Assembly: GCF_013004645.1 (NCBI RefSeq)
Contig: NZ_JABEME010000001.1
Span: 682,001 to 746,000, forward strand
DNA length: 64,000 nucleotides
Origin: Stenotrophomonas africana
GTDB lineage: Bacteria > Pseudomonadota > Gammaproteobacteria > Xanthomonadales > Xanthomonadaceae
Direction: 5' to 3'
Shown piece by piece: positions 1-9,914 of the stretch. Under the pieces are notes generated by a model that ran no database searches, had not been told where the DNA came from, and saw nothing but the letters and a program-made list of their open reading frames with translations. How positions within the stretch are numbered: position 1 is the first letter of the stretch; every line of letters begins with the position of its first letter. The position numbers and the translations under genes are program-made.

Positions 1-873
1 GCACTGGCCCTGCGCGTGGCGCAGTACGGCTGGACCGTGGACCGGTTCTGGGCGGTGCTGATCGCGCTGGCCGTGGCCGGCTATGCCGTGGGCTATGCAG
101 TGGCGGTGCTGCGCCGGCAGAGCCGCTGGTTGCAGACACTGGAACCGGTCAACCGCTGGATGTGCTGGGCGGTGCTGGCACTGGCATTGCTGGGCAACTC
201 GCCGCTGCTGGACCCGGTGCGGCTGACCCTGCCCAGCCAGCTGGCGCGCCTGCGTGCCGACCCGCCGGCGATCACCAGCAGTGACGTCAATGTGCTGCGC
301 TTCGATCTTGGGCGCCGTGGCGTGCAGGCGCTGCGCGACCTGCAGCGTGATCCGGCCATCACCGCCGATGCCAACGCGCCACAGGTGATCGCGGCAGCGC
401 TGGCACGCACGTCACGCTGGGACGACGGACAGCGCCTGGACAAGGGCCCACAGGACGTCGCCGCCCTGCAGCGCGCGCTGAAGCTGGCCAAGGGATCCAG
501 CTCGCCACCGGACGACTGGTGGCAGGCACTGGCCACGCGCGCGATCGATGGCGAATCCTGCGCTCAGAGCGAGCGCGACTGCCTGATCGCGCATCGCGAC
601 CTGGATGGCGACGGCAACACCGACGTGCTGCTATGCGAGCTGTACACCATCCGTGGGCCGGACTGCGTGCTGTACGCACGTGGCAGGGATTCCCAGTGGC
701 GCCGGGCCGGTTCGCTGTTCGGCACCGTCAGCGGCCAGGCCGAGGCAATCAACCAGGCCCTGCGTGATGGCAAACTCACTCTCGAACCGCCGCGCTGGCC
801 GATGCTGTCCATCGGTGGGCACCCCGCAGTGGCCATCGATCCCGAACCCGAATCCAACGAGTCTTCCCCATGA
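1..873 (+). CDS. DUF4153 family membrane protein, C-terminal part (5' end outside window)
   Basis: The reading frame is open from base 1, so the start lies to the left and only about 290 C-terminal residues are visible. The conserved run AQYGWTVDRFWA, two hydrophobic segments and then SPLLDPVRL followed by a soluble tail is the pattern I associate with the C-terminal part of DUF4153 proteins. These are polytopic inner-membrane proteins without an assigned biochemical role. A DLDGDGNTDV stretch near the end resembles a calcium-loop motif but stands alone. The stop codon overlaps the start of the next gene by 4 bases (ATGA), so the two are probably co-transcribed. A GTG at 16 is possible as a start but would leave an unusually short protein. 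Confidence 0.75.
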   Translation, partial: ALALRVAQYGWTVDRFWAVLIALAVAGYAVGYAVAVLRRQSRWLQTLEPVNRWMCWAVLALALLGNSPLLDPVRLTLPSQLARLRADPPAITSSDVNVLRFDLGRRGVQALRDLQRDPAITADANAPQVIAAALARTSRWDDGQRLDKGPQDVAALQRALKLAKGSSSPPDDWWQALATRAIDGESCAQSERDCLIAHRDLDGDGNTDVLLCELYTIRGPDCVLYARGRDSQWRRAGSLFGTVSGQAEAINQALRDGKLTLEPPRWPMLSIGGHPAVAIDPEPESNESSP

Positions 874-1412
874 GCGGCTACTGCCTCATCGCCCCGGGCC
901 ATCCGGTGCACGACTACTACCACGCCAACGAGTACGGCTTTCCGCAGCGTGAGGAGCGCGAGCTGTTCGAGCGGCTGGTGCTGGAAATCAACCAGGCCGG
1001 CCTGAGCTGGGAAACGATACTGAAGAAGCGCGAGGGCTTCCGCGCGGCCTATGACGGCTTCGATGTGGACCGGGTGGCGGCGTATGCCGAGCAGGACATC
1101 GAGCGGCTGCTTTCGGACGCGGGCATCATCCGCAACCGGCTGAAGGTACTGGCGGCCATCCATAACGCGCAGGTGATCCAGCAGCTGCGGGCCAGTCATG
1201 GCAGCTTCGCGGCGTGGCTGGATGCGCATCACCCGCGCAGCAAGGCCGACTGGGTGAAGCTGTTCAAGAAGACCTTCCGCTTCACCGGCGGCGAGATCAC
1301 CGGCGAGTTTCTGATGAGCCTGGGCTACCTGCCGGGGGCGCACGCCGAGGATTGCCCGGTGCATGCGCGGCTGCTGACGCTGTCGCCGCCGTGGTTGCAG
1401 GTCTCCAGGTAG
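870..1412 (+). CDS. tag: DNA-3-methyladenine glycosylase I
   Basis: This base-excision repair enzyme removes 3-methyladenine from alkylated DNA. The 180 residues follow E. coli Tag closely: Cys5 and His18 near the N-terminus plus an HAEDC pair near the C-terminus form the structural zinc site ('zinc snap'). Glu39 in VLEINQAGLSW matches the glutamate of the base-binding pocket, and the helix-turn-helix region reads LLSDAGIIRNR. The start overlaps the previous stop (ATGA), implying translational coupling. The stop codon TAG is itself the tip of a SMAG repeat. Confidence 0.93.
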   Translation: MSGYCLIAPGHPVHDYYHANEYGFPQREERELFERLVLEINQAGLSWETILKKREGFRAAYDGFDVDRVAAYAEQDIERLLSDAGIIRNRLKVLAAIHNAQVIQQLRASHGSFAAWLDAHHPRSKADWVKLFKKTFRFTGGEITGEFLMSLGYLPGAHAEDCPVHARLLTLSPPWLQVSR

Positions 1413-1475
1413 TGCCGGCCGCTGGCCGGCAGCCTCGGAATGCCGCAGGTGCTGCCGGCCAGCGGCCGGCACTAC
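1409..1475. repeat. SMAG (REP-like) inverted pair
   Basis: Two GTAG-tipped elements face each other: GTAGTGCCGGCCGCTGGCC at the left and its complement ending CTAC at the right. Each can fold into a GC-rich hairpin, and together they form a larger cruciform between convergent genes. This is the SMAG repeat architecture described for S. maltophilia. The left GTAG supplies the stop codon of the glycosylase gene. Confidence 0.9.
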
Positions 1476-1485
1476 CGTCGAGTCG

Positions 1486-2241
1486 TCACACGCCCATGTA
1501 GCGACCGGGGCGGTGGTTGAACATCAGCACCAGGCTGAGCACCACCGCACCGATGGCCGAGTACAGCACCTTCGACGGCGACAGCACGAAGAACGCTGCC
1601 ACCATCAGGCAGGCGTCGTAGGACATCTGCACCTTGCCCGCGCTCCAGCCACGGGTGCGTTGCAGGTACACCGCCAGGATGCCGATGCCGCCGAGGCTGG
1701 CACGGTGGCGGATGAAGAACAGGATGCCCAGGCCGGACAACGCGCCACCCACGATCGCCGAATACAGCGGGTTGATGTGCGAGAAGTCGATCCAGCGCGG
1801 CAGCAGGTCGGTCAGCACGCCACAGGCGGTGACCGCAGCGAAGGTCTTCAGGGTGAATTCCCAGCCCATGCGGCGCAGCGCCACCCAGTAGAACGGCAGG
1901 TTGACCAGCACGAACACCAGGCCGAAGTTCCAGCCCATCGCGTAGTGCAGCAGGAAGGCCATGCCGGCCATGCCGCCGATCATCAGCCCGCCCTTGGCGA
2001 AGATGGCCAGGCCCAGCGAGGCCACCATCGTGGCCAGCACCATGCCCTGCACATCCTCGGCGATCGAGTGACGCAGCGCTTTCTCGTCGGCGGTGGTGCC
2101 GGCGCTGTCGGGCGGCGGAGTCAGCGGACCGGCGGTGACCAGGTGGCCGTCAGCGTCGTCGCACGGCGCGGGGCCATGGGAGGGAAGGGACATACGGGTG
2201 GGCAACAGCGGGTGGGGAGCGGTATTAGACACGATCTGCAT
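1486..2241 (-). CDS. YitT family (DUF161) inner-membrane protein
   Basis: The protein has about 250 residues. A polar N-terminus of about 60 residues is followed by five to six hydrophobic helices in the YitT pattern: GLAIFAKGGLMIGGMAGMAFL, then GWEFTLKTFAAV, then GIGILAVYLQRTRGWSAGKVQ. It lacks the soluble DUF2179 domain that ends many Gram-positive YitT proteins. The function of the family is unproven; a transport role is often assumed. An alternative ATG at 2193 (MSLPSHGP) would shorten the variable N-terminus, and neither start has a strong ribosome binding site. It is convergent with the glycosylase gene across the SMAG pair. Confidence 0.8.
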   Translation of the reverse strand: MQIVSNTAPHPLLPTRMSLPSHGPAPCDDADGHLVTAGPLTPPPDSAGTTADEKALRHSIAEDVQGMVLATMVASLGLAIFAKGGLMIGGMAGMAFLLHYAMGWNFGLVFVLVNLPFYWVALRRMGWEFTLKTFAAVTACGVLTDLLPRWIDFSHINPLYSAIVGGALSGLGILFFIRHRASLGGIGILAVYLQRTRGWSAGKVQMSYDACLMVAAFFVLSPSKVLYSAIGAVVLSLVLMFNHRPGRYMGV

Positions 2242-2303
2242 GACAGTTGCAGATGAAATCGTTCAGCTGAATGCGCCCCGCCCTGCCCCGGGCCCGCCGC
2301 TGA

Positions 2304-2516
2304 TCAGCCCTTGCCGGTCAGATGGTGCGCCACCAGCGCGTTGGCATGGCCATGGCCCAGCCCATGCTCACTCTTCAGGAAGCTGACCAGTTCCATGTGT
2401 TTCAGGCCCTTCTTCCCTGCCAGCAGCCCGAGCCAGTGGGCGACCGGCTGCCCATAGGTCTTCTCGATGGAGGGGAAGTACGAGGCCGGGCCCTTGGGTT
2501 TGGTGTCAGTGCTCAT
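2304..2516 (-). CDS. DUF4287 domain protein
   Basis: This small 70-residue protein is essentially one DUF4287 domain: ASYFPSIEKTYGQPVAHW, then KHMELVSFLKSEHGLGHGHANALVAHH. The histidine-rich HGLGHGHANALVAHH tail is characteristic of the family, which is common in proteobacteria and actinobacteria and has no established function. A GGGAG ribosome binding site sits 5 bases before the ATG. No partner gene is apparent; it stands alone between the YitT gene and a 326-base gap. Confidence 0.85.
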   Translation of the reverse strand: MSTDTKPKGPASYFPSIEKTYGQPVAHWLGLLAGKKGLKHMELVSFLKSEHGLGHGHANALVAHHLTGKG

Positions 2517-2590
2517 GTGCAGCTCCCGTTGAAGTCATTCATTCGACGAACCACAGACGCAGAAATCGACATACCCACACGTCCGACCCA

Positions 2591-2611
2591 GTGCCGACCA
2601 ACGGTCGGCAC
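2591..2611. repeat. REP hairpin in a gene-free gap
   Basis: GTGCCGACC and GGTCGGCAC pair around an AAC loop. The same hairpin, or a one-base-pair variant, recurs at 3753, 8889 and 56949. The surrounding gap of 326 bases (2517-2842) holds nothing else I can support except the promoter region of the following LysR gene. Confidence 0.85.
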
Positions 2612-2842
2612 CCACCAAAGCAGAATGCCGTTCCAACAGCTCACGGGAAACTGTCGAAGGCGGGGTGGGTCCGGTTGAGGGGGCGTGAGCCGCATGGATG
2701 CGGCGACCGAGCCTACATGGACGTACTTGCGCCGTCCCCCGCAACCTCAGCCACCCCGCCTCCCACGGGAAGCCAGCTTTTGACGTTGCCGTTGACGTTG
2801 ATTCGGCAGGTGCCGGGCGCAGCCCGGCCGTATCATCCCCTC

Positions 2843-3742
2843 ATGCCCCGCGAAAACCTCAACGACCTGCAGGCCTTCGTCCACGTTGCCCGCGAGGGCA
2901 GCTTCACCAAGGCCGCCGCCCAGCTGGGTGTCTCCCAGTCCGCGCTCAGCCATGCCATGCGCGGGCTGGAACAGCGCCTCGGCGTGCGCCTGCTGACGCG
3001 CACCACCCGCAGCGTGTCCACCACCGAAGCCGGTGCCCGCCTGCTCGACACCCTGGGCCCGCGCTTGGCCGAGATCGAGGACGGGCTGGCCGCATTGGCC
3101 GAATACCGCGAACGCCCGGCCGGGACCATCCGCATCAATGCCACCGGCCATGCCGCCGAGTACATCGCGTGGCCACGGCTGGCGCCGCTGCTGCAGCAGT
3201 ATCCGGATTTGAAGGTGGAACTGGCCGCCGACTACGGGCTGGCAGACATCGTGGCCGAGCGCTACGACATCGGCATTCGCCTCGGCGAGCGCTTGGCCCG
3301 CGACATGGTCGCGGTGCCGATCAGCCCGCCGCTACGCATGCGCGTGGTCGGCGCGCCCAGCTACTTCCGCCAGCACGTGGTGCCACGGCATCCGGACGAA
3401 CTGGCCGACCACAACTGCGTGACCCTGCGCCTGCCCACGCATGGCGGGCTGATGCCGTGGGATTTCGGCCAGGACGGCAACGAACTCAGTGTGCGCGTCA
3501 CCGGCCAATGGACCTTCAACACCATGGGCATGACCCGCGCCGCTGCGCTGGCCGGCAGCGGATTGGCCTGGCTGCCGGAAGACCAGGTGCAGCCGATGCT
3601 GGGCGATGGCCGCCTGCAGTCGGTGCTGGACGACTGGTGCCCGCATTTCGATGGCTACTACGCGTACTACCCGTCGCGCCGCCACGTCACTGTGGCGATG
3701 CGCACGGTGCTTGATGCGCTGCGCGGGCCGATGAAGGGGTGA
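2843..3742 (+). CDS. LysR family transcriptional regulator
   Basis: The 299-residue protein starts MPRENLNDLQAFVHVAREG, with the winged HTH at about residues 5-65 (SFTKAAAQLGVSQSALSHAMRGLEQRLG). The rest is a periplasmic-binding-protein-like effector domain. The frame is open upstream, but the ATG at 2843 puts the HTH at its normal place, so I use it. The convergent aldo/keto reductase is its only close enzyme partner and is a plausible target, although LysR targets are usually divergent. The effector is unknown. Confidence 0.88.
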   Translation: MPRENLNDLQAFVHVAREGSFTKAAAQLGVSQSALSHAMRGLEQRLGVRLLTRTTRSVSTTEAGARLLDTLGPRLAEIEDGLAALAEYRERPAGTIRINATGHAAEYIAWPRLAPLLQQYPDLKVELAADYGLADIVAERYDIGIRLGERLARDMVAVPISPPLRMRVVGAPSYFRQHVVPRHPDELADHNCVTLRLPTHGGLMPWDFGQDGNELSVRVTGQWTFNTMGMTRAAALAGSGLAWLPEDQVQPMLGDGRLQSVLDDWCPHFDGYYAYYPSRRHVTVAMRTVLDALRGPMKG

Positions 3743-3752
3743 GGGTTGAGGA

Positions 3753-3797
3753 GTGCGGACCAACGGTCCGCACCCACCACCAACGGTCCGCACCCAC
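3753..3797. repeat. REP hairpin with tandem partial duplication
   Basis: GTGCGGACC and GGTCCGCAC form a hairpin at 3753-3773. The right arm and its CACCCAC tail are then repeated once more directly (3761-3780 and 3781-3797). It lies between the convergent LysR and aldo/keto reductase genes. Confidence 0.85.
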
Positions 3798-3804
3798 TTG
3801 GTGA

Positions 3805-4863
<1,059 letters not shown>

Positions 4864-4898
4864 TCATGATTGGAATTCATCAATCGCCCGCGCGCGCG

Positions 4899-4984
4899 GT
4901 AGAGTCGACTGTCAGTCGACTATCGCGCGCAGCGCGGCATTTCCCTGACCCTCGAAAGAGCAGTCGACTGACAGTCGACTCTAC
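4899..4984. repeat. SMAG inverted pair
   Basis: GTAGAGTCGACTGTCAGTC at the left and the mirrored form ending CTAC at the right are separated by 40 bases. Each 23-base arm contains its own AGTCGACT dyad. The same SMAG subfamily occurs at 58466-58549 and, in a more divergent form, at 62295-62378. Confidence 0.9.
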
Positions 4985-4995
4985 CGATCTGCAGG

Positions 4996-6138
4996 TCACC
5001 GGATCTCGGAGATCTCCACGCCGTCCAGCCCCTGCGACAGGGTGCGCGCGTCGCCGCCCTGGCTGAGCTTGATGCGCAGGCGCACCTCGTTCTGCGAATC
5101 GGCGTAGCGCAGCGCGTCCTCGTAACTGATCTCACCGGCCTGGTACAGCTCGAACAGGCTCTGGTCGAAGGTCTTCATGCCCAGCTGGACCGAGTCCTTC
5201 ATCACTTCCTTCAGCTTGTGAATCTCGCCGTCGCGGATGTAGTCCTGCACCAGCGGCGTGCCCAGCAGGATCTCCATCGCCACCTTGCGCGAGCGGCCAT
5301 CGGGCGAAGGAATCAGCTGCTGCGCAACCACGCCCTTCAGATTCAGCGAAAGGTCCATCAGCAGCTGGTTGCGGCGGTCTTCCGGGAAGAAGTTGACGAT
5401 GCGGTCCATCGCCTGGTTCGCGTTGTTGGCATGCAGGGTGCACAGCACCAGGTGGCCGGTTTCGGCGAACGCGATGGCGTGGTCCATGCCTTCGCGGGTA
5501 CGCACCTCGCCGATCATGATCACGTCCGGCGCCTGGCGCAGGGTGTTCTTCAGCGCGGCTTCCCAGCTGTCGGTATCAATGCCGACTTCGCGCTGGGTGA
5601 TGATGCAGCCCTCGTGCTTGTGCACGAATTCAATCGGGTCTTCGATGGTGATGATGTGGCCGGTCGAGTTCTGGTTGCGGTAACCGATCATCGCCGCCAG
5701 CGACGTCGATTTACCGGTGCCGGTGGCGCCGACGAACAGGATGATGCCGCGCTTGGTCATCGCCAGCGTCTTGATGATCGGCGGCAGGCTCAGTTCTTCC
5801 ACGGTCGGGATGCGCGTCTCGATGCGACGCAGCACCATGCCGACCTGGTTGCGCTGGTAGAAGCAGCTCACGCGGAAGCGGCCGACACCGGACAGGCCGA
5901 TGGCGAAGTTGCATTCGTGGGTCTTCTCGAATTCCTCGCGCTGCGCCGGGGTCATCACATTGAGGACCAGGTCGCGGCTCTGCTGCGGCGTGAGCGGGGT
6001 CTGGGTGATCGGCGAGATCTTGCCGTTGACCTTCATCGCCGGCGGCATGCCGGCGGTGATGAACAGGTCCGAGGCGCGCTGGTGCGCCATCAGTTTGAGG
6101 AACGAAGTGAAATCGATGGTGGTCGCGGTGGTGTTCAC
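4996..6138 (-). CDS. pilU: Type IV pilus retraction ATPase PilU
   Basis: PilU is a hexameric cytoplasmic ATPase that assists PilT in retracting type IV pili for twitching motility. The 380 residues include Walker A GATGTGKST, an Asp box and Walker B VIMIGEVRTREGM, and a His box in TGHLVLCTLHANNANQAMDR. The sequence ends in the PilU-type extended C-terminus. The GTG at 6138 is the best start: GGGAG precedes it and VNTTATTIDFTSFLKLMAHQ matches the family N-terminus. Upstream in-frame codons give an implausible leader. It lies just downstream of pilT on the same strand. Confidence 0.93.
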   Translation of the reverse strand: MNTTATTIDFTSFLKLMAHQRASDLFITAGMPPAMKVNGKISPITQTPLTPQQSRDLVLNVMTPAQREEFEKTHECNFAIGLSGVGRFRVSCFYQRNQVGMVLRRIETRIPTVEELSLPPIIKTLAMTKRGIILFVGATGTGKSTSLAAMIGYRNQNSTGHIITIEDPIEFVHKHEGCIITQREVGIDTDSWEAALKNTLRQAPDVIMIGEVRTREGMDHAIAFAETGHLVLCTLHANNANQAMDRIVNFFPEDRRNQLLMDLSLNLKGVVAQQLIPSPDGRSRKVAMEILLGTPLVQDYIRDGEIHKLKEVMKDSVQLGMKTFDQSLFELYQAGEISYEDALRYADSQNEVRLRIKLSQGGDARTLSQGLDGVEISEIR

Positions 6139-6238
6139 GGCGGGCTCCCAATGGGGCATGTACCAGGAAACGGTCGGTGGAGGAAACAGCGCGGGAACGG
6201 CGGCGCACTGGCGCACGCCGCCCCGTTGCGGCCCTGCC

Positions 6239-7276
6239 TTACTCGAACAGGCGCTTGTCCTTGGCGTAGTCGCGGGCCTGGTTGCGGGTGATCAGGCTGC
6301 GCTTGACCAGGTCCTGCAGGTGCTGGTCCAGGGTCATCATGCCGTACTGCTGGCCGGTCTGGATGGCCGAATACATCTGCGCCACCTTGTCTTCGCGGAT
6401 CAGGTTGCGGATGGCCGGGGTGCCGACCATGATTTCCCACGCAGCGGTACGACCGCCGCCGACCTTCTTCAGCAGCGCCTGCGAGATCACCGCACGCAGC
6501 GATTCAGACAGCATCGAGCGCACCATCGGCTTTTCGCCGGCCGGGAACACGTCGATGATGCGGTCGATGGTCTTGGCCGCCGAGCTGGTGTGCAGGGTGC
6601 CGAACACCAGGTGGCCGGTTTCCGCGGCGGTCAGTGCCAGGCGGATCGTTTCCAGGTCACGAAGTTCGCCCACCAGGATGATGTCCGGGTCCTCACGCAG
6701 CGCCGAGCGCAGTGCTTCATTGAAGCCATGCGTATCGCGGTGCACTTCGCGCTGGTTGATCAGGCACTTCTGCGAGGTGTGCACGAATTCGATCGGATCC
6801 TCGACGGTGAGGATGTGGCCGTATTCGTTCTTGTTGATGTAGTCGATCATCGCCGCCAGCGTGGTCGACTTGCCCGAGCCGGTCGGGCCGGTCACCAGGA
6901 TCAGGCCCTGCGGCTGCTGGATCACCTCGCGGAACAGCGGCGGGCAGGCCAGGTCCTCGAGGGTGAGCACCTCGGACGGAATGGTACGGAACACCGCACC
7001 GGCACCGCGGTTCTGGTTGAACGCGTTCACACGGAAGCGCGCCAGCGACGGAATCTCGAAGGAGAAGTCCACTTCGAGGAATTCCTCGTAATCGCGGCGC
7101 TGCTTGTCGGACATGATGTCGTACACCAGCGCATGGACCTGCTTGTGGTCCAGGGCCGGGATGTTGATCCGGCGAACGTCGCCGTCCACGCGGATCATCG
7201 GCGGCAGGCCTGCGGACAGATGCAGGTCGGACGCTTTGTTCTTAACGGAAAACGCCAACAGTTCGGCGATATCCAT
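6239..7276 (-). CDS. pilT: Type IV pilus retraction ATPase PilT
   Basis: PilT powers pilus depolymerisation. The 345-residue length is standard. The protein has the N-terminal PAS-like domain, Walker A GPTGSGKST, Walker B IILVGELRD, a His box in TGHLVFGTLHT and the PilT-specific AIRNLIRE motif needed for retraction. It is transcribed away from yggS with an 87-base intergenic region that must hold both promoters, and pilU follows after about 100 bases. This pilT-pilU/yggS-proC arrangement is common in gammaproteobacteria. Confidence 0.96.
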   Translation of the reverse strand: MDIAELLAFSVKNKASDLHLSAGLPPMIRVDGDVRRINIPALDHKQVHALVYDIMSDKQRRDYEEFLEVDFSFEIPSLARFRVNAFNQNRGAGAVFRTIPSEVLTLEDLACPPLFREVIQQPQGLILVTGPTGSGKSTTLAAMIDYINKNEYGHILTVEDPIEFVHTSQKCLINQREVHRDTHGFNEALRSALREDPDIILVGELRDLETIRLALTAAETGHLVFGTLHTSSAAKTIDRIIDVFPAGEKPMVRSMLSESLRAVISQALLKKVGGGRTAAWEIMVGTPAIRNLIREDKVAQMYSAIQTGQQYGMMTLDQHLQDLVKRSLITRNQARDYAKDKRLFE

Positions 7277-7363
7277 GAGCGGCTACTCCCCAATAACGGC
7301 TTCGACTGGAAGGATCTTTCCCCGGGCGGCAGTATAGCCTCCTGATTCAACGGAACGCGTTAC

Positions 7364-8041
7364 GTGGTCACTCCCCTGCCCCAGATCCTGAGCAACCTGC
7401 ATGCCGCCGCCGAGGCCGCTGGCAGGCCCGATCCACGCCTGCTGGCGGTGTCCAAGACCCAGCCGGCCGAGGCCGTGGCCGCGCTGGCCGCACAGGGCCA
7501 GCACGCCTTCGGCGAGAACTACGTGCAGGAAGCGCTGGCCAAGATGCAGACGCTGCAGCACCTGGCGCTGGAGTGGCACCTGATCGGCCACCTGCAGTCG
7601 AACAAGGCCGAGGCCGTGGCCAGCCACTTCGACTGGGTACAGAGCGTGGACCGGCCCAAGCTGGTGACCGCGCTGGCACGCCATCGCCCGACCGCGCGCG
7701 GCCCACTGAACGTACTGGTCCAGGTCAACATCGACGACGAATCCAGCAAGCATGGCTGTGCACCGGAAGAAGTGGATGCACTGGCCGCCGCAATTGCCGC
7801 CGAACCCACCCTGCGCCTGCGCGGACTGATGGCGATTCCCGCGCCATGGCCCGAGGCCGAGCGCCGTCGGGATGCATTCGTGCGCATGCGCACACTTTTC
7901 CAATCGCTGGCTGCCCAGCACGCGCAGATCGACACGCTGTCGATGGGCATGAGCAGCGACTACGCCGAAGCCATCGCCGAGGGCGCCACCCTGGTGCGCA
8001 TCGGCACCGCCCTGTTCGGCGCGCGACCGCGCCCGGCCTGA
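7364..8041 (+). CDS. yggS: YggS family pyridoxal-phosphate homeostasis protein
   Basis: The 225-residue PLP-binding TIM-barrel protein (PROSC/PLPBP family) has no enzymatic activity of its own in characterised members and buffers PLP availability. The PLP lysine is Lys31 in LLAVSKTQ; GENYVQEAL, EWHLIGHLQSNK and the phosphate-binding SMGMSSDYAEAI region are all present. The start is a GTG. The gene lies 18 bases before proC, a widespread pairing that connects PLP homeostasis with amino-acid metabolism. Confidence 0.93.
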   Translation: MVTPLPQILSNLHAAAEAAGRPDPRLLAVSKTQPAEAVAALAAQGQHAFGENYVQEALAKMQTLQHLALEWHLIGHLQSNKAEAVASHFDWVQSVDRPKLVTALARHRPTARGPLNVLVQVNIDDESSKHGCAPEEVDALAAAIAAEPTLRLRGLMAIPAPWPEAERRRDAFVRMRTLFQSLAAQHAQIDTLSMGMSSDYAEAIAEGATLVRIGTALFGARPRPA

Positions 8042-8059
8042 TTTACCAAGGAGATTTCC

Positions 8060-8881
8060 ATGGCAGCTGATTCCATCACCTTCATCGGCGGCGGCAACAT
8101 GGCGCACAGCCTGATCGCCGGCCTGATCCGCCAGGGCGTGCCGGCGGCGCACATCCACGTGGCCGAACCGGTGGCCGCACTGCGCCAGTCACTGGCCGCC
8201 GACTTCGGCGTGCAGGTGCATGACAACGCCGCCGATGCCGCCGCGCAGGGCCGCACCTGGCTGCTGGCGGTGAAGCCGCAGGTGCTGCGTGAGGTCTGCC
8301 AGTCGCTGCAGGCACTGGCGCAGGCGAAGCGCCCGCTGGTGGTATCGATCGCCGCCGGCATCACCAGCGCGCAGCTGGAACGCTGGCTGGGCGGCAACCT
8401 GCCGGTGGTGCGCGCGATGCCCAACACCCCCGCCCTGCTTGGCGCCGGCGTGACCGGCCTGTACGCCACGCCCTCGGTGGATGCGCAGCAGCACGCGCAG
8501 GCCGAACAGGTGCTGGCCAGTGCCGGGCGCACGGTGTGGATCGACAGCGAGTCGCTGATGGATTCGGTCACCGCCGTATCCGGCAGCGGCCCGGCCTATG
8601 TGTTCCTGCTGGCCGAAGCGATGGAAGCGGCGGGGATCGCCCAGGGCCTGCCGGCCGACGCCGCGCGCACGCTGGTGGTGCAGACCCTGCTGGGCGCCTC
8701 GCGCATGCTCGATGAGGCTGGTGAGAGCCCGGCGGAACTGCGTCGCCGCGTGACCTCGCCGAACGGAACCACCCAGGCCGCGATCGAGAGCTTCCAGGCC
8801 GGTGGCTTCGAGGCGCTGGTGGATACCGCACTGCGCGCCGCGCAGGTGCGTGGACAGGAGTTGTCTGCGGCGAATGATTGA
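8060..8881 (+). CDS. proC: Pyrroline-5-carboxylate reductase
   Basis: This enzyme catalyses the last step of proline synthesis, NAD(P)H reduction of 1-pyrroline-5-carboxylate. The 273 residues show the Rossmann motif ITFIGGGNMA, the substrate-binding loop VSGSGPAYVF and the C-terminal helices with TSPNGTTQAAIESF. A very strong ribosome binding site (AAGGAG) precedes the ATG. It is probably co-transcribed with yggS. Confidence 0.95.
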   Translation: MAADSITFIGGGNMAHSLIAGLIRQGVPAAHIHVAEPVAALRQSLAADFGVQVHDNAADAAAQGRTWLLAVKPQVLREVCQSLQALAQAKRPLVVSIAAGITSAQLERWLGGNLPVVRAMPNTPALLGAGVTGLYATPSVDAQQHAQAEQVLASAGRTVWIDSESLMDSVTAVSGSGPAYVFLLAEAMEAAGIAQGLPADAARTLVVQTLLGASRMLDEAGESPAELRRRVTSPNGTTQAAIESFQAGGFEALVDTALRAAQVRGQELSAAND

Positions 8882-8888
8882 TCCCGAG

Positions 8889-8913
8889 GTGTGCCGACCC
8901 ACGGTCGGCACAC
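8889..8913. repeat. REP hairpin
   Basis: GTGTGCCGACC and GGTCGGCACAC pair around a CAC loop, immediately after the proC stop and before the convergent LysR gene. It could serve as a bidirectional 3'-end structure. Confidence 0.85.
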
Positions 8914-8940
8914 ACCGTCATCCACGCATGGCGCAGATGT

Positions 8941-9816
8941 TCATCGCCCCAATGTGGTCATGACGAAATCGACGAAGCACTGCAACCGCGGGCGCGGCCT
9001 GCGGTCGGGCAGGTAGATCAGGTGCATCGGCCGCGGTTCGGGCAGGTAGTCGCGCAGCAGCGGCTTCAACCGCCCTGCTGCAATCTCCCCCGCCAGCAGC
9101 GCGGTCGGCTGCAGCACCAGCCCTGCTCCGGCCACCGCCGCTTCGCGTAGCGCCAACCCATCGTTGCAGGTCAGGCGCGCCTCCCAATCCACCTGTTCGC
9201 CGTTGGCCAGCTGCCAACCATGGCCACCACGCCAGGCCAGATGGCTCAGGCAGTCATGCCCCTGCAGATCCGCGGGCGTACGCGGCATGCCGCGCCGGCG
9301 CAGGTAGGACGGCGCCGCACACAGGCTCATCGCATACGGTGGCAGCGGCCGCGCCACCACCTCCTGCGACGGCAGTGGCCCGACCCGGATCGCCACGTCG
9401 AAGCCGTCCTCGATCAGATCCACACGGCGGTTGCTCAGATCCAGTTCGACGTTCAGCTGCGGCTGCGCGCGCAGCAGGCTGGCCAGTTGTGGCGCCAGCA
9501 CGCAGCTGCCCCAGGTGGTGGGTGCGCTGACCCGCAGCAGCCCGCGCGGTTGAACCTGCAGGCCGGCCACGTCGGCTTCGGCCTGCTGCACCTGCTCCAG
9601 CACCTGCCGGCACCCGGCCAGGTAGGCACTGCCGGCTTCGGTCAGGCGCTGGCGGCGGGTGTTCCGTTGCAGCAACGCAGTGCCCAGGTGCGCCTCCAGC
9701 TGCTGGATGTACTTGCCGACCATCACTGCCGACACCTGCAGCTGTTCGGCGGCCGCTGCAAAGCTGCCACGCTCGGCCACGGCGACGAAAGCCTGCATGC
9801 AGCGAAGAGTATCCAT
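8941..9816 (-). CDS. LysR family transcriptional regulator
   Basis: The 291-residue protein has an N-terminal HTH (FAAAAEQLQVSAVMVGKYIQQLEAHLG) and an effector-binding domain. It belongs to the large CrgA/AaeR-like LysR branch (SAPTTWGSCVLAPQLA, FDVAIRVGPLP). It is divergent from the short-chain dehydrogenase at 9915 across a 98-base gap, so that gene is the likely target. The inducer is unknown. Confidence 0.88.
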   Translation of the reverse strand: MDTLRCMQAFVAVAERGSFAAAAEQLQVSAVMVGKYIQQLEAHLGTALLQRNTRRQRLTEAGSAYLAGCRQVLEQVQQAEADVAGLQVQPRGLLRVSAPTTWGSCVLAPQLASLLRAQPQLNVELDLSNRRVDLIEDGFDVAIRVGPLPSQEVVARPLPPYAMSLCAAPSYLRRRGMPRTPADLQGHDCLSHLAWRGGHGWQLANGEQVDWEARLTCNDGLALREAAVAGAGLVLQPTALLAGEIAAGRLKPLLRDYLPEPRPMHLIYLPDRRPRPRLQCFVDFVMTTLGR

Positions 9817-9914
9817 TGCTAATCCAGAGTTAGGAATCTGCGAAGCATACGCCGCTTACCTAACCCCACTATGACGGCGCAGACTGCGCTCACTCCCTCA
9901 CGCAAGGAACGGCC

